A stretch of 64,000 nucleotides of DNA from CBDUXP01 sp965371225 [NCBI: uncultured bacterium] (GCA_965371225.1 CBDUXP010000014.1:13524-77523), one strand, 5' to 3'. Numbered from the stretch's first letter, positions 32,305-41,601 are shown. The notes: a model not told the origin generated them from the letters alone. A program made the numbers and translations.

Positions 32305-34106
32305 CGGGCGGGCGGGCGGTTTCTTCGCTCGACGCGGCGCGCGCGGCGCTTCAACGACATTTCGGGCATCCCGAGTTTCTCCCGTCCCAGGCGGAGGTGC
32401 TGCCGCGCGTGCTGGCGGGGGAAACGCTCCTCGTGGTGTGGCCCACGGGCGGCGGGAAGAGCCTCCTGTACCAGCTTCCCGCATTGCTGGAGCGCGGGCC
32501 CACGTTGGTGGTGTCGCCGCTCATCGCGCTTATGCACGACCAGTGGCAGGCGTTGCGCGCGCGGGGCATTGCCGCCGACGCGTTGCATAGCCACCTGAGC
32601 CGCGGCGACATGGATCGGACTCTGCAGCGGTTGCGGGCGGGGGAGACGCGGCTGTTGTATCTCGCGCCCGAGCGGCTGCGGGACCCGCGGGTCCATCACG
32701 CGCTCCAGGCGGCGCCGCATCCGGTCGCGCGCATCGCTATCGATGAAGCGCACTGCATTACGGAGTGGGGGCACGATTTCCGCGAGGATTACATGAGCGT
32801 TCCGCGCTCGCGGGCGAGGCTCGGCAATCCCCCGATGCTGCTGCTGACGGCCACCGCGACCCCCGCCGTGCAGGGGGATATCCGCGCGTGCATGGAGGTG
32901 GCGGACTGTCCGGTGGTCGTGGGAAATCTGGACCGGCCGAATCTGTGGTTCGGTCGGCGCCGCGTGCGCTCGCAGCGGGAGAAGCTCGCGGTGTTGGCGC
33001 GGATGTTGTGCAAGACCACATCCCCCCCATCCTCCGTAGGGGCGAGGCTTGCGTCGCCCGCGCCAGACGGGCCGGTCTCGCGACCGGCCCCTACAGAAAC
33101 ACGACCCTCCTTTGCCGGTGTCGGGTTGATCTATTGCGCCACGCGCGGGCAGACGGAGATCGTCGCGCGACATCTGGGCGCCGAAGGCATCGCCATCGAG
33201 GCTTACCACGCCGGCGTGGCGCCGGCCGCGCGCGCAGAGATCCAGCGGGCGTTCCTGGCGGATGAGCTGAACGCGGTCGTCGCGACCAACGCGTTCGGCA
33301 TGGGCATCGACAAACCCGACGTGCGGTGGGTGGTGCACTTCGCCCATCCCGGCAGCCTCGAAGCTTACTACCAGGAGGTGGGGCGCGTCGGGCGCGACGG
33401 CGCCCCGAGCCGCTGTGTGCTGCTGTACAGCCCCCACGACGCGCACGTGCACCGCCAGTTCACGCGCGAGGCCTGCCCCCCGGTGGACCGGGTCATCGAG
33501 ACGTTCCGCATCGTCTGCGCGCAGACCGACGCCGATGGGGAAGCTCCCCTCGCGCGCCCGGTACACGAGCGGCTGAAACATGATCTGTACTTGCTGGAGG
33601 AGGTGGGACTGGTCGAACAAGAGTGGCGCCGGGGGCATCGCGGGTCGGTGCATCTGCGCGTGCAAGCGGCGGAGGCCGCCGCCGCCGCGCCGACGGCACG
33701 CGCGCGCGAGGTGTGGGCGGCGCTCGACGGTGCGTACGACCTGACGGTCCGGGGCGGCGTGGGGCCCGTGAATCTTGTGGGGCATGCGGCCACCATGCTG
33801 CGCCGCCCGCCCGCCGACGTGGAGCAGGCGCTGTACGACATGGAGACCGCCGGCTTGATCGCGTACCGCCCGGCGGATGGGGCGGTGTTGTATCGCGTGC
33901 TGGGGGAGCGGGTGACGCGCGACCACGCGCGCCGGCTGGGGGAACTCATCGCCACTCGGCGTCGGCTCCGCACCGGCCGCCTGGATGCCATGCGGCGGTT
34001 CGCCACCACCGACGGGTGCCTGCGCCACGCGCTGCTCACGCACTTCGGTGCCGCCCCCGCGCAAGAACGGTGCGGCAACTGTTCCGCCTGCGGCCCCGGC
34101 ACGTGA
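32301..34106 (+). CDS. recQ: RecQ-family ATP-dependent DNA helicase with an in-frame repeat insertion
   Basis: A 601-residue superfamily 2 helicase of the RecQ type. Motif I is WPTGGGKSLLYQLPAL (about residues 49-64), followed by VVSPLIALMHDQ, DEAHCITEWGHDFR (motif II plus aromatic loop), LTATAT, then GLIYCATR, TNAFGMGIDKPDVRWV and QEVGRVGRDG. A C-terminal zinc region has CLRHALLTHF and CGNCSAC; an HRDC domain is not evident. Between helicase lobes, at about residues 240-272, the frame passes through a 59-base palindromic element that encodes a Pro/Ser/Ala-rich loop (SSVGARLASPAPDG). Both lobes continue normally on either side. Start is GTG 32301. Confidence 0.88.
   Translation: MTGGRAVSSLDAARAALQRHFGHPEFLPSQAEVLPRVLAGETLLVVWPTGGGKSLLYQLPALLERGPTLVVSPLIALMHDQWQALRARGIAADALHSHLSRGDMDRTLQRLRAGETRLLYLAPERLRDPRVHHALQAAPHPVARIAIDEAHCITEWGHDFREDYMSVPRSRARLGNPPMLLLTATATPAVQGDIRACMEVADCPVVVGNLDRPNLWFGRRRVRSQREKLAVLARMLCKTTSPPSSVGARLASPAPDGPVSRPAPTETRPSFAGVGLIYCATRGQTEIVARHLGAEGIAIEAYHAGVAPAARAEIQRAFLADELNAVVATNAFGMGIDKPDVRWVVHFAHPGSLEAYYQEVGRVGRDGAPSRCVLLYSPHDAHVHRQFTREACPPVDRVIETFRIVCAQTDADGEAPLARPVHERLKHDLYLLEEVGLVEQEWRRGHRGSVHLRVQAAEAAAAAPTARAREVWAALDGAYDLTVRGGVGPVNLVGHAATMLRRPPADVEQALYDMETAGLIAYRPADGAVLYRVLGERVTRDHARRLGELIATRRRLRTGRLDAMRRFATTDGCLRHALLTHFGAAPAQERCGNCSACGPGT
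33036..33094 (+). repeat. GTAGGGGC palindromic element inside recQ
   Basis: The element starts GTAGGGGC and ends GGCCCCTAC, so its ends are inverted repeats. Inside are two hairpins: GGCGA with TCGCC near 33040-33058, and GGGCCGGTC with GACCGGCCC at 33069-33090. It lies in the coding sequence of recQ without interrupting the frame. The arms are unrelated to the CCGCCAAGACG family. Confidence 0.8.
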
Positions 34107-34168
34107 GGGTTGCCGCAGGACGGGGGCACGAGAACCGCGCTCTGCGGACCTCCTGCGCGGCCTGATTG

Positions 34169-34197
34169 TTGACGCAGTGCAGCGAAGTTGCTAGGCT
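34169..34197 (+). promoter_or_regulatory. Promoter for rpsA
   Basis: TTGACG (34169-34174) and TAGGCT (34192-34197) are separated by 17 bases, with TTGC before the -10. The rpsA start is at 34248 and GCGGAGGAC lies at about 34228-34236. Confidence 0.6.
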
Positions 34198-34247
34198 GGC
34201 CGGTCTACGTGTAATACCCACCGTACGCGGAGGACAGGCAGCAAGCA

Positions 34248-36149
34248 ATGGAAGCGGAACCGACTCAGGATAGCGGCAGCAGCGCGCCCACCTCGGTCAT
34301 CCTGGGCGAGCCCCAGACGATGGAGGAGGCGTGGGCCGAGTACAGCGATAACCTTCGGGATTACCGCGAGGGGCAGGTGGTGCCGGGGACCGTCGCTGCC
34401 GTGACGGGCGAGGCCGTCCTCATCGACATCGGTTGGAAATCCGAAGGCGTGGTGCCCCGCAGCGAGTGGGCCGGCCCCGAGGAGATCCCGGTGGGCGAGG
34501 CCGTGGATGTCCTGATCGAGCGGATGGAGGACGAGAACGGCATGGTCGTCCTCTCCAAGCAGAAGGCCGACCGCATCAAGAATTGGACGCGTATCCAAGA
34601 GATCTATGAGAGCGAGGGGGCGATCGAGGGCCGCGTGGTGAAGAAGGTTAAAGGGGGCCTCAAGGTGGATATCGGGCTGGACGCCTTCCTGCCGGCCTCG
34701 CAAGTGGCCCGGCGGCCCACGTCCGACCTCGACCAGTTCATCGGCAAGCGCCTGTCCTTCAAGATCATCAAGCTTACGAAGCGGCGCCGGAACGTGGTCC
34801 TGTCCCGCCGTCAGGTGCTGGAGGACGAGCGGTCCGAGCAGAAGGCCGAGCTGCTGGGCAAGCTGCAGATCGGCATGACCCTCGAGGGCAGGGTGAAGAA
34901 CATCACCGACTTCGGCGCGTTCATCGACGTCGGCGGCATCGATGGGCTCCTGCACATTACCGATATGTCCTGGGGCCGCGTGAAGCACCCGAGCGAGATG
35001 CTGAAGGTCGGCCAGGAGGTGCAGGTCGCCGTCCTCAGCTTTGACAAGGACGCGGAGAAGATTTCGCTGGGCATGAAGCAGCTCACGGAAAACCCGTGGA
35101 CCTACGCCGGGGTGAAGTACGGCGCCGGTTCGCTGGTGACCGGCCGCGTCGTCAGCATGACGGACTATGGTGCGTTCGTGGAACTCGAAGAAGGTATCGA
35201 GGGCATGGTCCACATCAGTGAGATGAGTTGGACCAAACGCGTGCGCCATCCGAGCGAGATCGTGACCGTCGGCGAGGAGACCGAGGTCAAGGTGCTGAAC
35301 GTCGACGAAGCCAACCAGAAGATTTCCTTGGGCATCAAGCAGGTGGGGACGAATCCGTGGGACGAGGTAGACGGCAAGTATCCCATGGGCAAGGTGGTGC
35401 CCGGCATCGTCCGCAACCTGACGGATTACGGCGCGTTCGTCGAGCTGGAAGAGGGCATCGACGGCCTGCTCCACGTCTCGGACATCTCGTGGACGAAGAA
35501 GGTCACCCAGCCCAGCGACGTGTTGACCAAAGGCCAGACGATCGAAGTGAAGGTGCTCAGCGTCGACTCGGCGAACGAGAAGATCGCGCTGGGCATCAAG
35601 CAACTCGAAAGCGATCCCTGGCAGACGGTCGCCGGCCAATACACCGTGGGCGAGTACATCAAGACGAAGGTCTCGAAACTCGTGAGTTTCGGCGCGTTCG
35701 CCGACCTCGGCCAAGGCGTAGAAGGGCTCATTCATATTTCAGAGCTGTCCAAGGACCGGGTGAACAAACCCGAGGATACGGTCAAGCTGGGCGATGAGGT
35801 CATGGTGAAAGTTATCTCCATTGATCCCACCGCCCGGAAAATTGGGCTCAGTATCAAGCAACACCAGATCGACGAGGAGTCGCAAGCCGTCGGCGAGGTG
35901 CGGGCCATCGAGTCCACCTTCTCCGCTTCCAGCATGGGCGAGGCCTTTGCCGCCGCCAACCTCTCGTTCCCCGAGGCTGGGTCCGAGGAGGCGGCCGAGT
36001 CGGACACGCCCCCGGACGCGGCTTCTGATGCGCCCGCGGACCCTGAGCCCGAGGAGGCGGCTGAGACGGACACGCCTCCGGACACGGCCTCTGATGCGCC
36101 CACGGACCCTGAGGCCGCGGACGAGACTGAGTCCGCCCCCGAGGCCTAA
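34248..36149 (+). CDS. rpsA: 30S ribosomal protein S1
   Basis: RNA-binding ribosomal protein that helps recruit mRNA. The 633-residue protein has six S1 (OB-fold) domains. The first two are divergent (GQVVPGTVAAVTGEAVLIDI, then VDIGLDAFLPASQV), and the last four are canonical, each with a TDFGAF- or TDYGAF-like core and a HITDMSW- or HISEMSW-like end. The final 55 residues form an acidic Asp/Pro/Ala tail with a 22-residue unit repeated twice. ATG 34248 follows an AGGA-type site and a good promoter. Because mRNAs here may often lack leaders, the presence of a full-length S1 is notable. It is followed by lysC after about 110 bases. Confidence 0.95.
   Translation: MEAEPTQDSGSSAPTSVILGEPQTMEEAWAEYSDNLRDYREGQVVPGTVAAVTGEAVLIDIGWKSEGVVPRSEWAGPEEIPVGEAVDVLIERMEDENGMVVLSKQKADRIKNWTRIQEIYESEGAIEGRVVKKVKGGLKVDIGLDAFLPASQVARRPTSDLDQFIGKRLSFKIIKLTKRRRNVVLSRRQVLEDERSEQKAELLGKLQIGMTLEGRVKNITDFGAFIDVGGIDGLLHITDMSWGRVKHPSEMLKVGQEVQVAVLSFDKDAEKISLGMKQLTENPWTYAGVKYGAGSLVTGRVVSMTDYGAFVELEEGIEGMVHISEMSWTKRVRHPSEIVTVGEETEVKVLNVDEANQKISLGIKQVGTNPWDEVDGKYPMGKVVPGIVRNLTDYGAFVELEEGIDGLLHVSDISWTKKVTQPSDVLTKGQTIEVKVLSVDSANEKIALGIKQLESDPWQTVAGQYTVGEYIKTKVSKLVSFGAFADLGQGVEGLIHISELSKDRVNKPEDTVKLGDEVMVKVISIDPTARKIGLSIKQHQIDEESQAVGEVRAIESTFSASSMGEAFAAANLSFPEAGSEEAAESDTPPDAASDAPADPEPEEAAETDTPPDTASDAPTDPEAADETESAPEA
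35985..36116 (+). repeat. Tandem 66-base repeat in the rpsA tail
   Basis: Two copies of a 66-base unit, 35985-36050 and 36051-36116, encode EEAAESDTPPDAASDAP and EEAAETDTPPDTASDAP plus five more residues each. The repeat is in frame and lengthens the acidic, probably disordered C-terminus. Confidence 0.85.
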
Positions 36150-36260
36150 CCGCTTCCGGACCCGGGCTGCGGCCGGCCGGCCCGGGCAGCCCCGCTACTC
36201 GGTTCCCGCCGTACTCGTGCGCTCCCGCTGCCCGATAGGGCACACTGGGGTCTAAGAACC

Positions 36261-37499
36261 ATGCCGCTCCTGGTACATAAATACGGCGGGACGTCCGTCG
36301 AGAACGTCGCCAAGATCAAGCAAGTGGCCGAGCGCATCGCGCGCGCCCGCGCGCAGGGGAATGATGTGGTCGCGGTCGTCAGCGCCATGGGCCGGATGAC
36401 CGACGAACTGGTGGATCTGGCCCATGCGGTGTCGCCCGAGCCGGACGGGCGGGAGTTCGATATGTTGCTGGCCACCGGCGAGCAGGTGTCGGTGGCGTTG
36501 CTGGCCATGGCGCTGCACGAGCTGGGCCACAAGGCGCGGTCGCTCACCGGGTCGCAAGCGGGGTTCCGGACCGACGGGTGGCATACCAAGGCCCGGATCA
36601 CCTCCATCGACGCGGGCCGCCTCCAGAGCCACCTCGCCGCGGGCGAGATCCTCCTGGTGTGCGGGTTCCAGGGCATGACGGAGAACGGCGACATCGCCAC
36701 CCTCGGCCGCGGCGGGTCGGACACCAGTGCGGTGGCGCTCGCCGCCGCGCTGCAGGCGGACATGTGCGAAATCTGTACGGACGTGGCCGGGGTTTACACG
36801 GCCGACCCGCGCGTCGTCCCCGCCGCCCGCAAGCTGGATCGGATCAGCTACGACGAACTGCTTGAACTGGCGAGCGTCGGCGCCAGTGTCATGCAAACCC
36901 GGTCCGTCGAGTTCGGGAAGAAGTACCAGGTGCCCCTGTACATCTGCTCGACCCACGATGCGGAACCGGGCACAATAGTGACGCACGAGGAGCCGGACAT
37001 GGAGCAACTGGTCATCAGCAGCTTGGCGCTCGACCTGAACGAAGCGAAGCTCTCCCTGATGGGAGTGCCGGACAAACCGGGGGTGGCCGCCACCATCTTC
37101 CAGCGCATTGCGGAACACAACATCGTCGTCGACATGATTATCCAGAACGTCGGGAAAGGGGGCCACAGCGACATTTCGTTCACGGTGCCCTCCAGCGATC
37201 TGCCGCAGGCCCAGCCCGTGGTCGAAGCGTTACAACGGGAGCTGGGCGCCCGGGAGGCCTTGGTGGACGCCGACGTGGCGAAGGTCTCCGCCGTCGGGGT
37301 GGGCATGCGCAGCCATTCCGGCGTGGCCGCCGCCATGTTCACGGCCTTGGCCGACGCCGGCATCAACATCGACATGATCAGCACATCGGAGATCAAGATT
37401 TCGTGCGTGGTCCGCATGGCCGATGGGGAGCGCGCCGTGCAGATCCTGCATGCCGCGTTCGAGCTGGACCGGCCGCTCCAAGAAAGGTCCGCCCGATGA
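36261..37499 (+). CDS. lysC: Aspartate kinase
   Basis: Phosphorylates aspartate, the first step towards lysine, threonine, methionine and diaminopimelate. The 412-residue protein starts VHKYGGTSVENV (the kinase signature KxGG[TS]S) and continues with ATGEQVSVALLA, LGRGGSDTSAVALAAAL and CTDVAGVYTADPR. Two ACT domains occupy about residues 255-400 (LMGVPDKPGVAATIFQRIAE and VGVGMRSHSGVAAAMFTAL, with INIDMISTSEIKIS), so feedback control by lysine and/or threonine is likely. Stop and the next start overlap (ATGA at 37496), joining it to cimA. Confidence 0.94.
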   Translation: MPLLVHKYGGTSVENVAKIKQVAERIARARAQGNDVVAVVSAMGRMTDELVDLAHAVSPEPDGREFDMLLATGEQVSVALLAMALHELGHKARSLTGSQAGFRTDGWHTKARITSIDAGRLQSHLAAGEILLVCGFQGMTENGDIATLGRGGSDTSAVALAAALQADMCEICTDVAGVYTADPRVVPAARKLDRISYDELLELASVGASVMQTRSVEFGKKYQVPLYICSTHDAEPGTIVTHEEPDMEQLVISSLALDLNEAKLSLMGVPDKPGVAATIFQRIAEHNIVVDMIIQNVGKGGHSDISFTVPSSDLPQAQPVVEALQRELGAREALVDADVAKVSAVGVGMRSHSGVAAAMFTALADAGINIDMISTSEIKISCVVRMADGERAVQILHAAFELDRPLQERSAR

Positions 37500-39109
37500 A
37501 GATCGAAACGTACGACACGACGTTGCGCGATGGCGTGCAAGGGGAAGGGGTGTCCTTCTCCCTCAAGGATCAACTGGACGTAGTCCAGGCGCTGGACGCG
37601 CTGGGCATCACCTTCATCGAAGGCGGCCAACCCGGCTCCAACCCCAAGGCGCGCGCCTTCTTCCAGGAACTCCGACACGTGTCGCTCAAGACCACGCGCA
37701 TCGTGGCCTTCGGCGCCACGCGCAAGCCGCGCACCACGCCGGGGCGGGACGCGCTCACCAAGGACCTGCTCCGGGCGGAGACCGAAGCCGTCATGATCGT
37801 CGGCAAGAGTTGGGATTTTCACGTGGACAAGGTGCTGCACACCTCTCTCACGGAGAACCTGCGGATGATCGAGGACACGGTGGCGTACTGCGTCAAGCGC
37901 GGGCGCACGGTGCTCTACGATGCCGAACACTTCTTCGACGGCTACCTGGCCAATCCGCAGTACGCGATCAAGACGCTCCAGGCCGCGGCGGCCGGCGGCG
38001 CGTGCCGGCTCGTCCTGTGCGATACCAACGGGGGCCGGCTCCCGTGGGAGGTGGGCGAAATCGTCGACGCCCTGCAGGAACACCTGAGCACGCCTCTGGG
38101 GATTCACGTGCACGACGACGCGGACCTGTCGACCGCCAACACCATCACCGCCGTTGCGCACGGCGTCACGCACGTGCAGGGCACGATCAACGGGGTGGGG
38201 GAGCGCTGCGGCAACGCGGACCTCACCGCCATCATCCCGACGCTGCAACTGAAGCTGGGCATGCAGGTGGTCACCCGGCGCCAACTGCGGAACCTGACGC
38301 GCACGGCGCATCTTGTGGCTGAACTGGCGAACCAGACGCCGAACATGGGGCAGGCCTATGTGGGCCAGAGCGCGTTTACGCACAAGGGCGGCTGGCACGT
38401 GCACGCGGTGCAACAGGACGCGAGCACGTACGAACACATCGAGCCGGACCTGGTGGGAAACGAGCGCCGCATTCTCGTGTCCGAGGTGAGTGGCCGGCGC
38501 AATATCGAGATGAAGGCCGCCGAACTGGGCATCGACCTGGACGGAGACGGCGCGGACGCTAAGGCCATCATGCTGCGCGTGAAGGAATTGGAAGCCCAAG
38601 GCTACACGTTCGAAGGGGCGGAAGCATCGTTGGAACTGGAAATCGCGAAACTGCAACGCCGGTTCACCCCCTTCTTCGAGCTGCTGAATTACCGGGTCAC
38701 CATCGAGCACTTCGAGGACGATTCGTCGCTCTCGGAAGTGCGCATTCGCCTGCGCGTCGAGGATGAGGTCTTCAACGGCAAGAGCGAAGGCCACGGCCCC
38801 GTCGACGCGCTCAACTTGGCGCTGCGCGAAGCGCTGGAGCCCCGGTATCCGGTACTGAAACACCTGCACCTGGAGGACTACAAGGTGCGGATCCTCGCCA
38901 CCACCAAGGCGGGCACGGACGCGAAAACGCGCGTGCTTATCGAATCGGGTGACAAGCGCTCGGGCGATACCTGGAACACGGTGGGAGTCGACGAAAACGT
39001 ACTAGTGGCCAGCTACAAGGCGCTGGTGGACAGCATCGAATACATGCTCACGCGGCAGGGGAAACACGCGAAACCGCGCCGGGGAAAACGTCGCGCGGCT
39101 GCGAAGTAG
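37496..39109 (+). CDS. cimA: (R)-citramalate synthase
   Basis: Condenses pyruvate and acetyl-CoA to citramalate, a threonine-independent route to isoleucine. The 537-residue protein starts ETYDTTLRDGVQGEGVSFS, the form seen in the citramalate synthase branch, with DTTLRDG as the metal and substrate site. It continues with FIEGGQPGSNPK, LCDTNGGRLPW, HVHDDADLSTANT and GTINGVGERCGNADL, and the C-terminal regulatory LeuA-dimer-like domain lies from about residue 405. Isopropylmalate synthase and homocitrate synthase are close relatives, but FIEGGQPGSNPKA favours CimA. ATG 37496 overlaps lysC by 4 bases; the frame is open from 37403. Confidence 0.9.
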   Translation: MKIETYDTTLRDGVQGEGVSFSLKDQLDVVQALDALGITFIEGGQPGSNPKARAFFQELRHVSLKTTRIVAFGATRKPRTTPGRDALTKDLLRAETEAVMIVGKSWDFHVDKVLHTSLTENLRMIEDTVAYCVKRGRTVLYDAEHFFDGYLANPQYAIKTLQAAAAGGACRLVLCDTNGGRLPWEVGEIVDALQEHLSTPLGIHVHDDADLSTANTITAVAHGVTHVQGTINGVGERCGNADLTAIIPTLQLKLGMQVVTRRQLRNLTRTAHLVAELANQTPNMGQAYVGQSAFTHKGGWHVHAVQQDASTYEHIEPDLVGNERRILVSEVSGRRNIEMKAAELGIDLDGDGADAKAIMLRVKELEAQGYTFEGAEASLELEIAKLQRRFTPFFELLNYRVTIEHFEDDSSLSEVRIRLRVEDEVFNGKSEGHGPVDALNLALREALEPRYPVLKHLHLEDYKVRILATTKAGTDAKTRVLIESGDKRSGDTWNTVGVDENVLVASYKALVDSIEYMLTRQGKHAKPRRGKRRAAAK

Positions 39110-39172
39110 CGCGGGCGCAGTGCAGGTGCACGCGCCCTCCCGCGCCGGGAGCCACCGCGGGAGGATACCCCC

Positions 39173-39892
39173 GTGCAACTAGGCGATCGGTTTGACGAAC
39201 GGTCCGCCACCCTCCGGGCCCGGTATGCCGAGGCGAAAGGTGGCCAGTGGACGGTGGCCGACCTGGAATGGACCGCAGAGGCGGTGGTGCTGGCGGCGCA
39301 TCAGCCGGAGGCGGCAGCCCGCGCCACCCGTGCCGCCCTCGTCGCCACGTTCTACCACTGGTCGGACGCGTTGCTCGGGGCTACCAGCCGGCTCGCGGCC
39401 ACGCTCGCGAATGCGGACGCGCAACTGCTCGTCGCGGTGCACGTGCACGATCACGCGCGCCACCTGGAATGCTGGCGACGCTATCTCGAATGCGTCGGCA
39501 CGGCCGGGCAGGTACCCGACGGTGCGCGGCGCGCCCTGGTGGAGCTGGTGGATGTGGGCGAACCCGCGCGGACGTTGCACGCGGCGGCGGTGCGCCTCCC
39601 CGCGCTCCAGGCCGCGTACGCAGCGCTCGCGGACGGGTGGTGCTGTCCGCTGGGTCGCAGGCTCTGCAACCGGCTGGCCGGGGACACGGCACGCCAGCGG
39701 GACGACCTGTGCGCGGTCATCCTGCACGCGGAGCGTGGGGGTGGCGCTGCGCTGGAGTCGGAGACCGACGTCCTGTTCGGGTTGGCGCCCGTGCTGGAGC
39801 CCGAACTCGGCCCCGACCCCGTGAGCGCCCTACGCAGTCACGCGGCCGAGGGCCAGCGGCGCATGGCAGACATCCTCGCCGCATCGGATTGA
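39173..39892 (+). CDS. Alpha-helical protein of unknown function, possibly ferritin-like
   Basis: A 239-residue, almost all-helical cytoplasmic protein rich in Ala and Arg, starting at GTG 39173 after a GGGAGG-like site. It has a striking HVHDHARHLECWRRYLE helix near residues 88-104, where His/Asp/Glu spacing recalls the EExRH helices of ferritin-like proteins, and a WHSD-like FYHWSDALLGAT earlier. I do not see a complete pair of such helices, so the fold is a guess. It ends at the TTGACC that starts a promoter candidate for tRNA-Pro. Neighbouring genes give no clear link. Confidence 0.45.
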   Translation: MQLGDRFDERSATLRARYAEAKGGQWTVADLEWTAEAVVLAAHQPEAAARATRAALVATFYHWSDALLGATSRLAATLANADAQLLVAVHVHDHARHLECWRRYLECVGTAGQVPDGARRALVELVDVGEPARTLHAAAVRLPALQAAYAALADGWCCPLGRRLCNRLAGDTARQRDDLCAVILHAERGGGAALESETDVLFGLAPVLEPELGPDPVSALRSHAAEGQRRMADILAASD

Positions 39893-39918
39893 CCGCACTT
39901 CCGCCCCCGTGCGAGAAT
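39889..39918 (+). promoter_or_regulatory. Promoter candidate for tRNA-Pro
   Basis: TTGACC (39889-39894), overlapping the upstream stop codon, and GAGAAT (39913-39918) are 18 bases apart. The tRNA begins 42 bases downstream. Confidence 0.35.
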
Positions 39919-39959
39919 GACCCCGCCGCGGTCGGCTTTTCCGGATTCGCGGCACTTTT

Positions 39960-40033
39960 CGGGGCGTGGCGCAGTCCGGTAGCGCACCTGCTTTGGGAGC
40001 AGGGGGTCGCTGGTTCGAATCCAGTCGCCCCGA
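39960..40033 (+). tRNA. tRNA-Pro (UGG)
   Basis: Cloverleaf is complete: acceptor CGGGGCG with CGCCCCG (C1-G72 pair, usual for bacterial tRNA-Pro), anticodon stem CCTGC/GCAGG with loop TTTGGGA giving anticodon TGG, and T arm GCTGG-TTCGAAT-CCAGT. Discriminator is A, followed by CCG, so CCA is not encoded. Confidence 0.93.
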
Positions 40034-40248
40034 CCGCATAAATGAAGGGTTTCGGCAATTCTACATCCCTGGAAAATGACCCGTGGGTACGCCCTGGGTA
40101 ACAGATCGCGGCCATTCGAGTGTTAGGGGGCTGAGGCAAGATCCCATCCGCTTCCTGAGACTGGGATATGGGGCCCTGTCCAGGGGGGTATCAACGCGGG
40201 CAACCCGGCAGGAGGCAGAGCTCATCCGCACACTGGGCGCATGAGCCG

Positions 40249-41304
40249 ATGGTGACACTTATAGAGCCTCTTCGCAGAGCGATCCGAACCCGCCTATGTC
40301 CTTCAAGTCCGAATGCGGAGCATGTCGCACTGGTAACTGGCGATAAGGAAAAGTTTCGCTCGTGGCGTCAACAGAATCAGAAGGCTGAGCTCAACTTGCG
40401 AAATGCCAAGTTGGATCACCTGTCCTTCGAAAATGTCCAATTTGGTCCCGCCAATCTCAAAGATGCAGAGATTGCCACCAAGCCTGTTGCGCTGAATCGG
40501 TGCCGACTTGAAAAGTGTAATTTCACCCGCGTTGATCTAGACGGGGCGAAGTTTAGCTCAGCCAAGCTTTCCGAAGCCATATTTACAGGATGCAACCTGC
40601 GACGTGCCGACCTTGATGGCGCAGTTCTTTCTGGCGCACACTTTAGGAAGGCGGACCTCTATCAAGCTGAGGTTGGCGGTGCTTACTTCGACAAAGCCAA
40701 GGGTCTTCCCCAAGCCAAGAATCTACACACGGTCAACCTTCGAGGTGACAGAGACGTAATTGGATTTGAAACCGCTGAGTGGAAGAGCTTCGACAGACTG
40801 GACTGGGCTCGGCTCAGGTACATAGGAAGCCTACCCATCTTTGGCTTTTCGTCATTGCTTGTGTTCAGCTTGCCACCGCTTACCTATCTGATTGATTACT
40901 ACAACGACCGTCTAGAACTCGTACACGCGTGGGCTCGTCGCGCACTGGATAATGATAGCCCCCAGGTCAGAGAGTTCGCGACTATGCTCCTCGAGCGGCT
41001 TGGACCGCTGCCCATATCCATCAACCTTTTACTTCTGTTCTTAGCAACGACATTCTTGTGGTTGGGCGCCTTAACCTATTCGATTGCTTGTCCAGAAAGA
41101 GTTCAGGAAGTGAGTGAGCATCGGTGGTGCCATGAGCTTCAAAAGCCATTAATCCTTTACCGTGCAGAATCGTGGCGCCGGCCGCCCGCGAGATTGTTCT
41201 GCGCTTTGTTCTATCTTCTAGCGATACTTTTCGGTTTACCGTATATCGCAATTAAGCTTTACGACACCTCTATGATCCTGATGGAAAATCTCTTCCTCTC
41301 GTAG
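40249..41304 (+). CDS. Pentapeptide-repeat protein with C-terminal membrane helices
   Basis: About 351 residues from ATG 40249; the frame is open from ATG 40168 and the true start is uncertain. Residues about 40-150 are pentapeptide repeats of the A(D/N)LxX type (LNLRNAKLDHLSF, ANLKDAEI, ADLDGAVLSGAHFRKADLYQ), which fold into a right-handed beta-helix. After RYIGSLPIFGFSSLLVFSL there are three to four hydrophobic segments, so the protein is anchored in the membrane, like some putative channel or effector-binding proteins. Codon use and G+C content are clearly lower than the surroundings, which suggests recent acquisition, next to a tRNA gene. Function unknown. Confidence 0.75.
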   Translation: MVTLIEPLRRAIRTRLCPSSPNAEHVALVTGDKEKFRSWRQQNQKAELNLRNAKLDHLSFENVQFGPANLKDAEIATKPVALNRCRLEKCNFTRVDLDGAKFSSAKLSEAIFTGCNLRRADLDGAVLSGAHFRKADLYQAEVGGAYFDKAKGLPQAKNLHTVNLRGDRDVIGFETAEWKSFDRLDWARLRYIGSLPIFGFSSLLVFSLPPLTYLIDYYNDRLELVHAWARRALDNDSPQVREFATMLLERLGPLPISINLLLLFLATTFLWLGALTYSIACPERVQEVSEHRWCHELQKPLILYRAESWRRPPARLFCALFYLLAILFGLPYIAIKLYDTSMILMENLFLS

Positions 41305-41601
41305 TCAGTATGTCGCTGCATGACATGCGTCCCATGCCACGTCGATGGTGGAGACTTGAGCGCCGCTGTCGCCTTAACGAGTGCCGCATGAGGGGAGCGA
41401 TGAGGCATGCAAGCAGGAGATAGTGAGCTTGGCTTAACGTGTAGCCGATGCATAAATTCGCTGACGTTTGCGGTTAGAGAGGCGGCACGTGAGGCGGCGC
41501 GAAGCGCGGTCGAGGCCGGGGCGAGTGCGCTCAGGCCTCGATATCCTTGGACATCGTCAGGCTCGCATTAGGGCCTCTTTCCCTTGACCGCCGGGGTCGC
41601 G
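41305..41601 (+). other. Intergenic stretch without recognised gene
   Basis: About 300 bases between the pentapeptide-repeat gene and the SurA-like gene. No convincing reading frame was seen. It holds one possible hairpin, TCGAGGCC (41510-41517) with GGCCTCGA (41534-41541). Composition shifts from the lower-GC island to the G+C-rich background around 41460. Confidence 0.4.
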
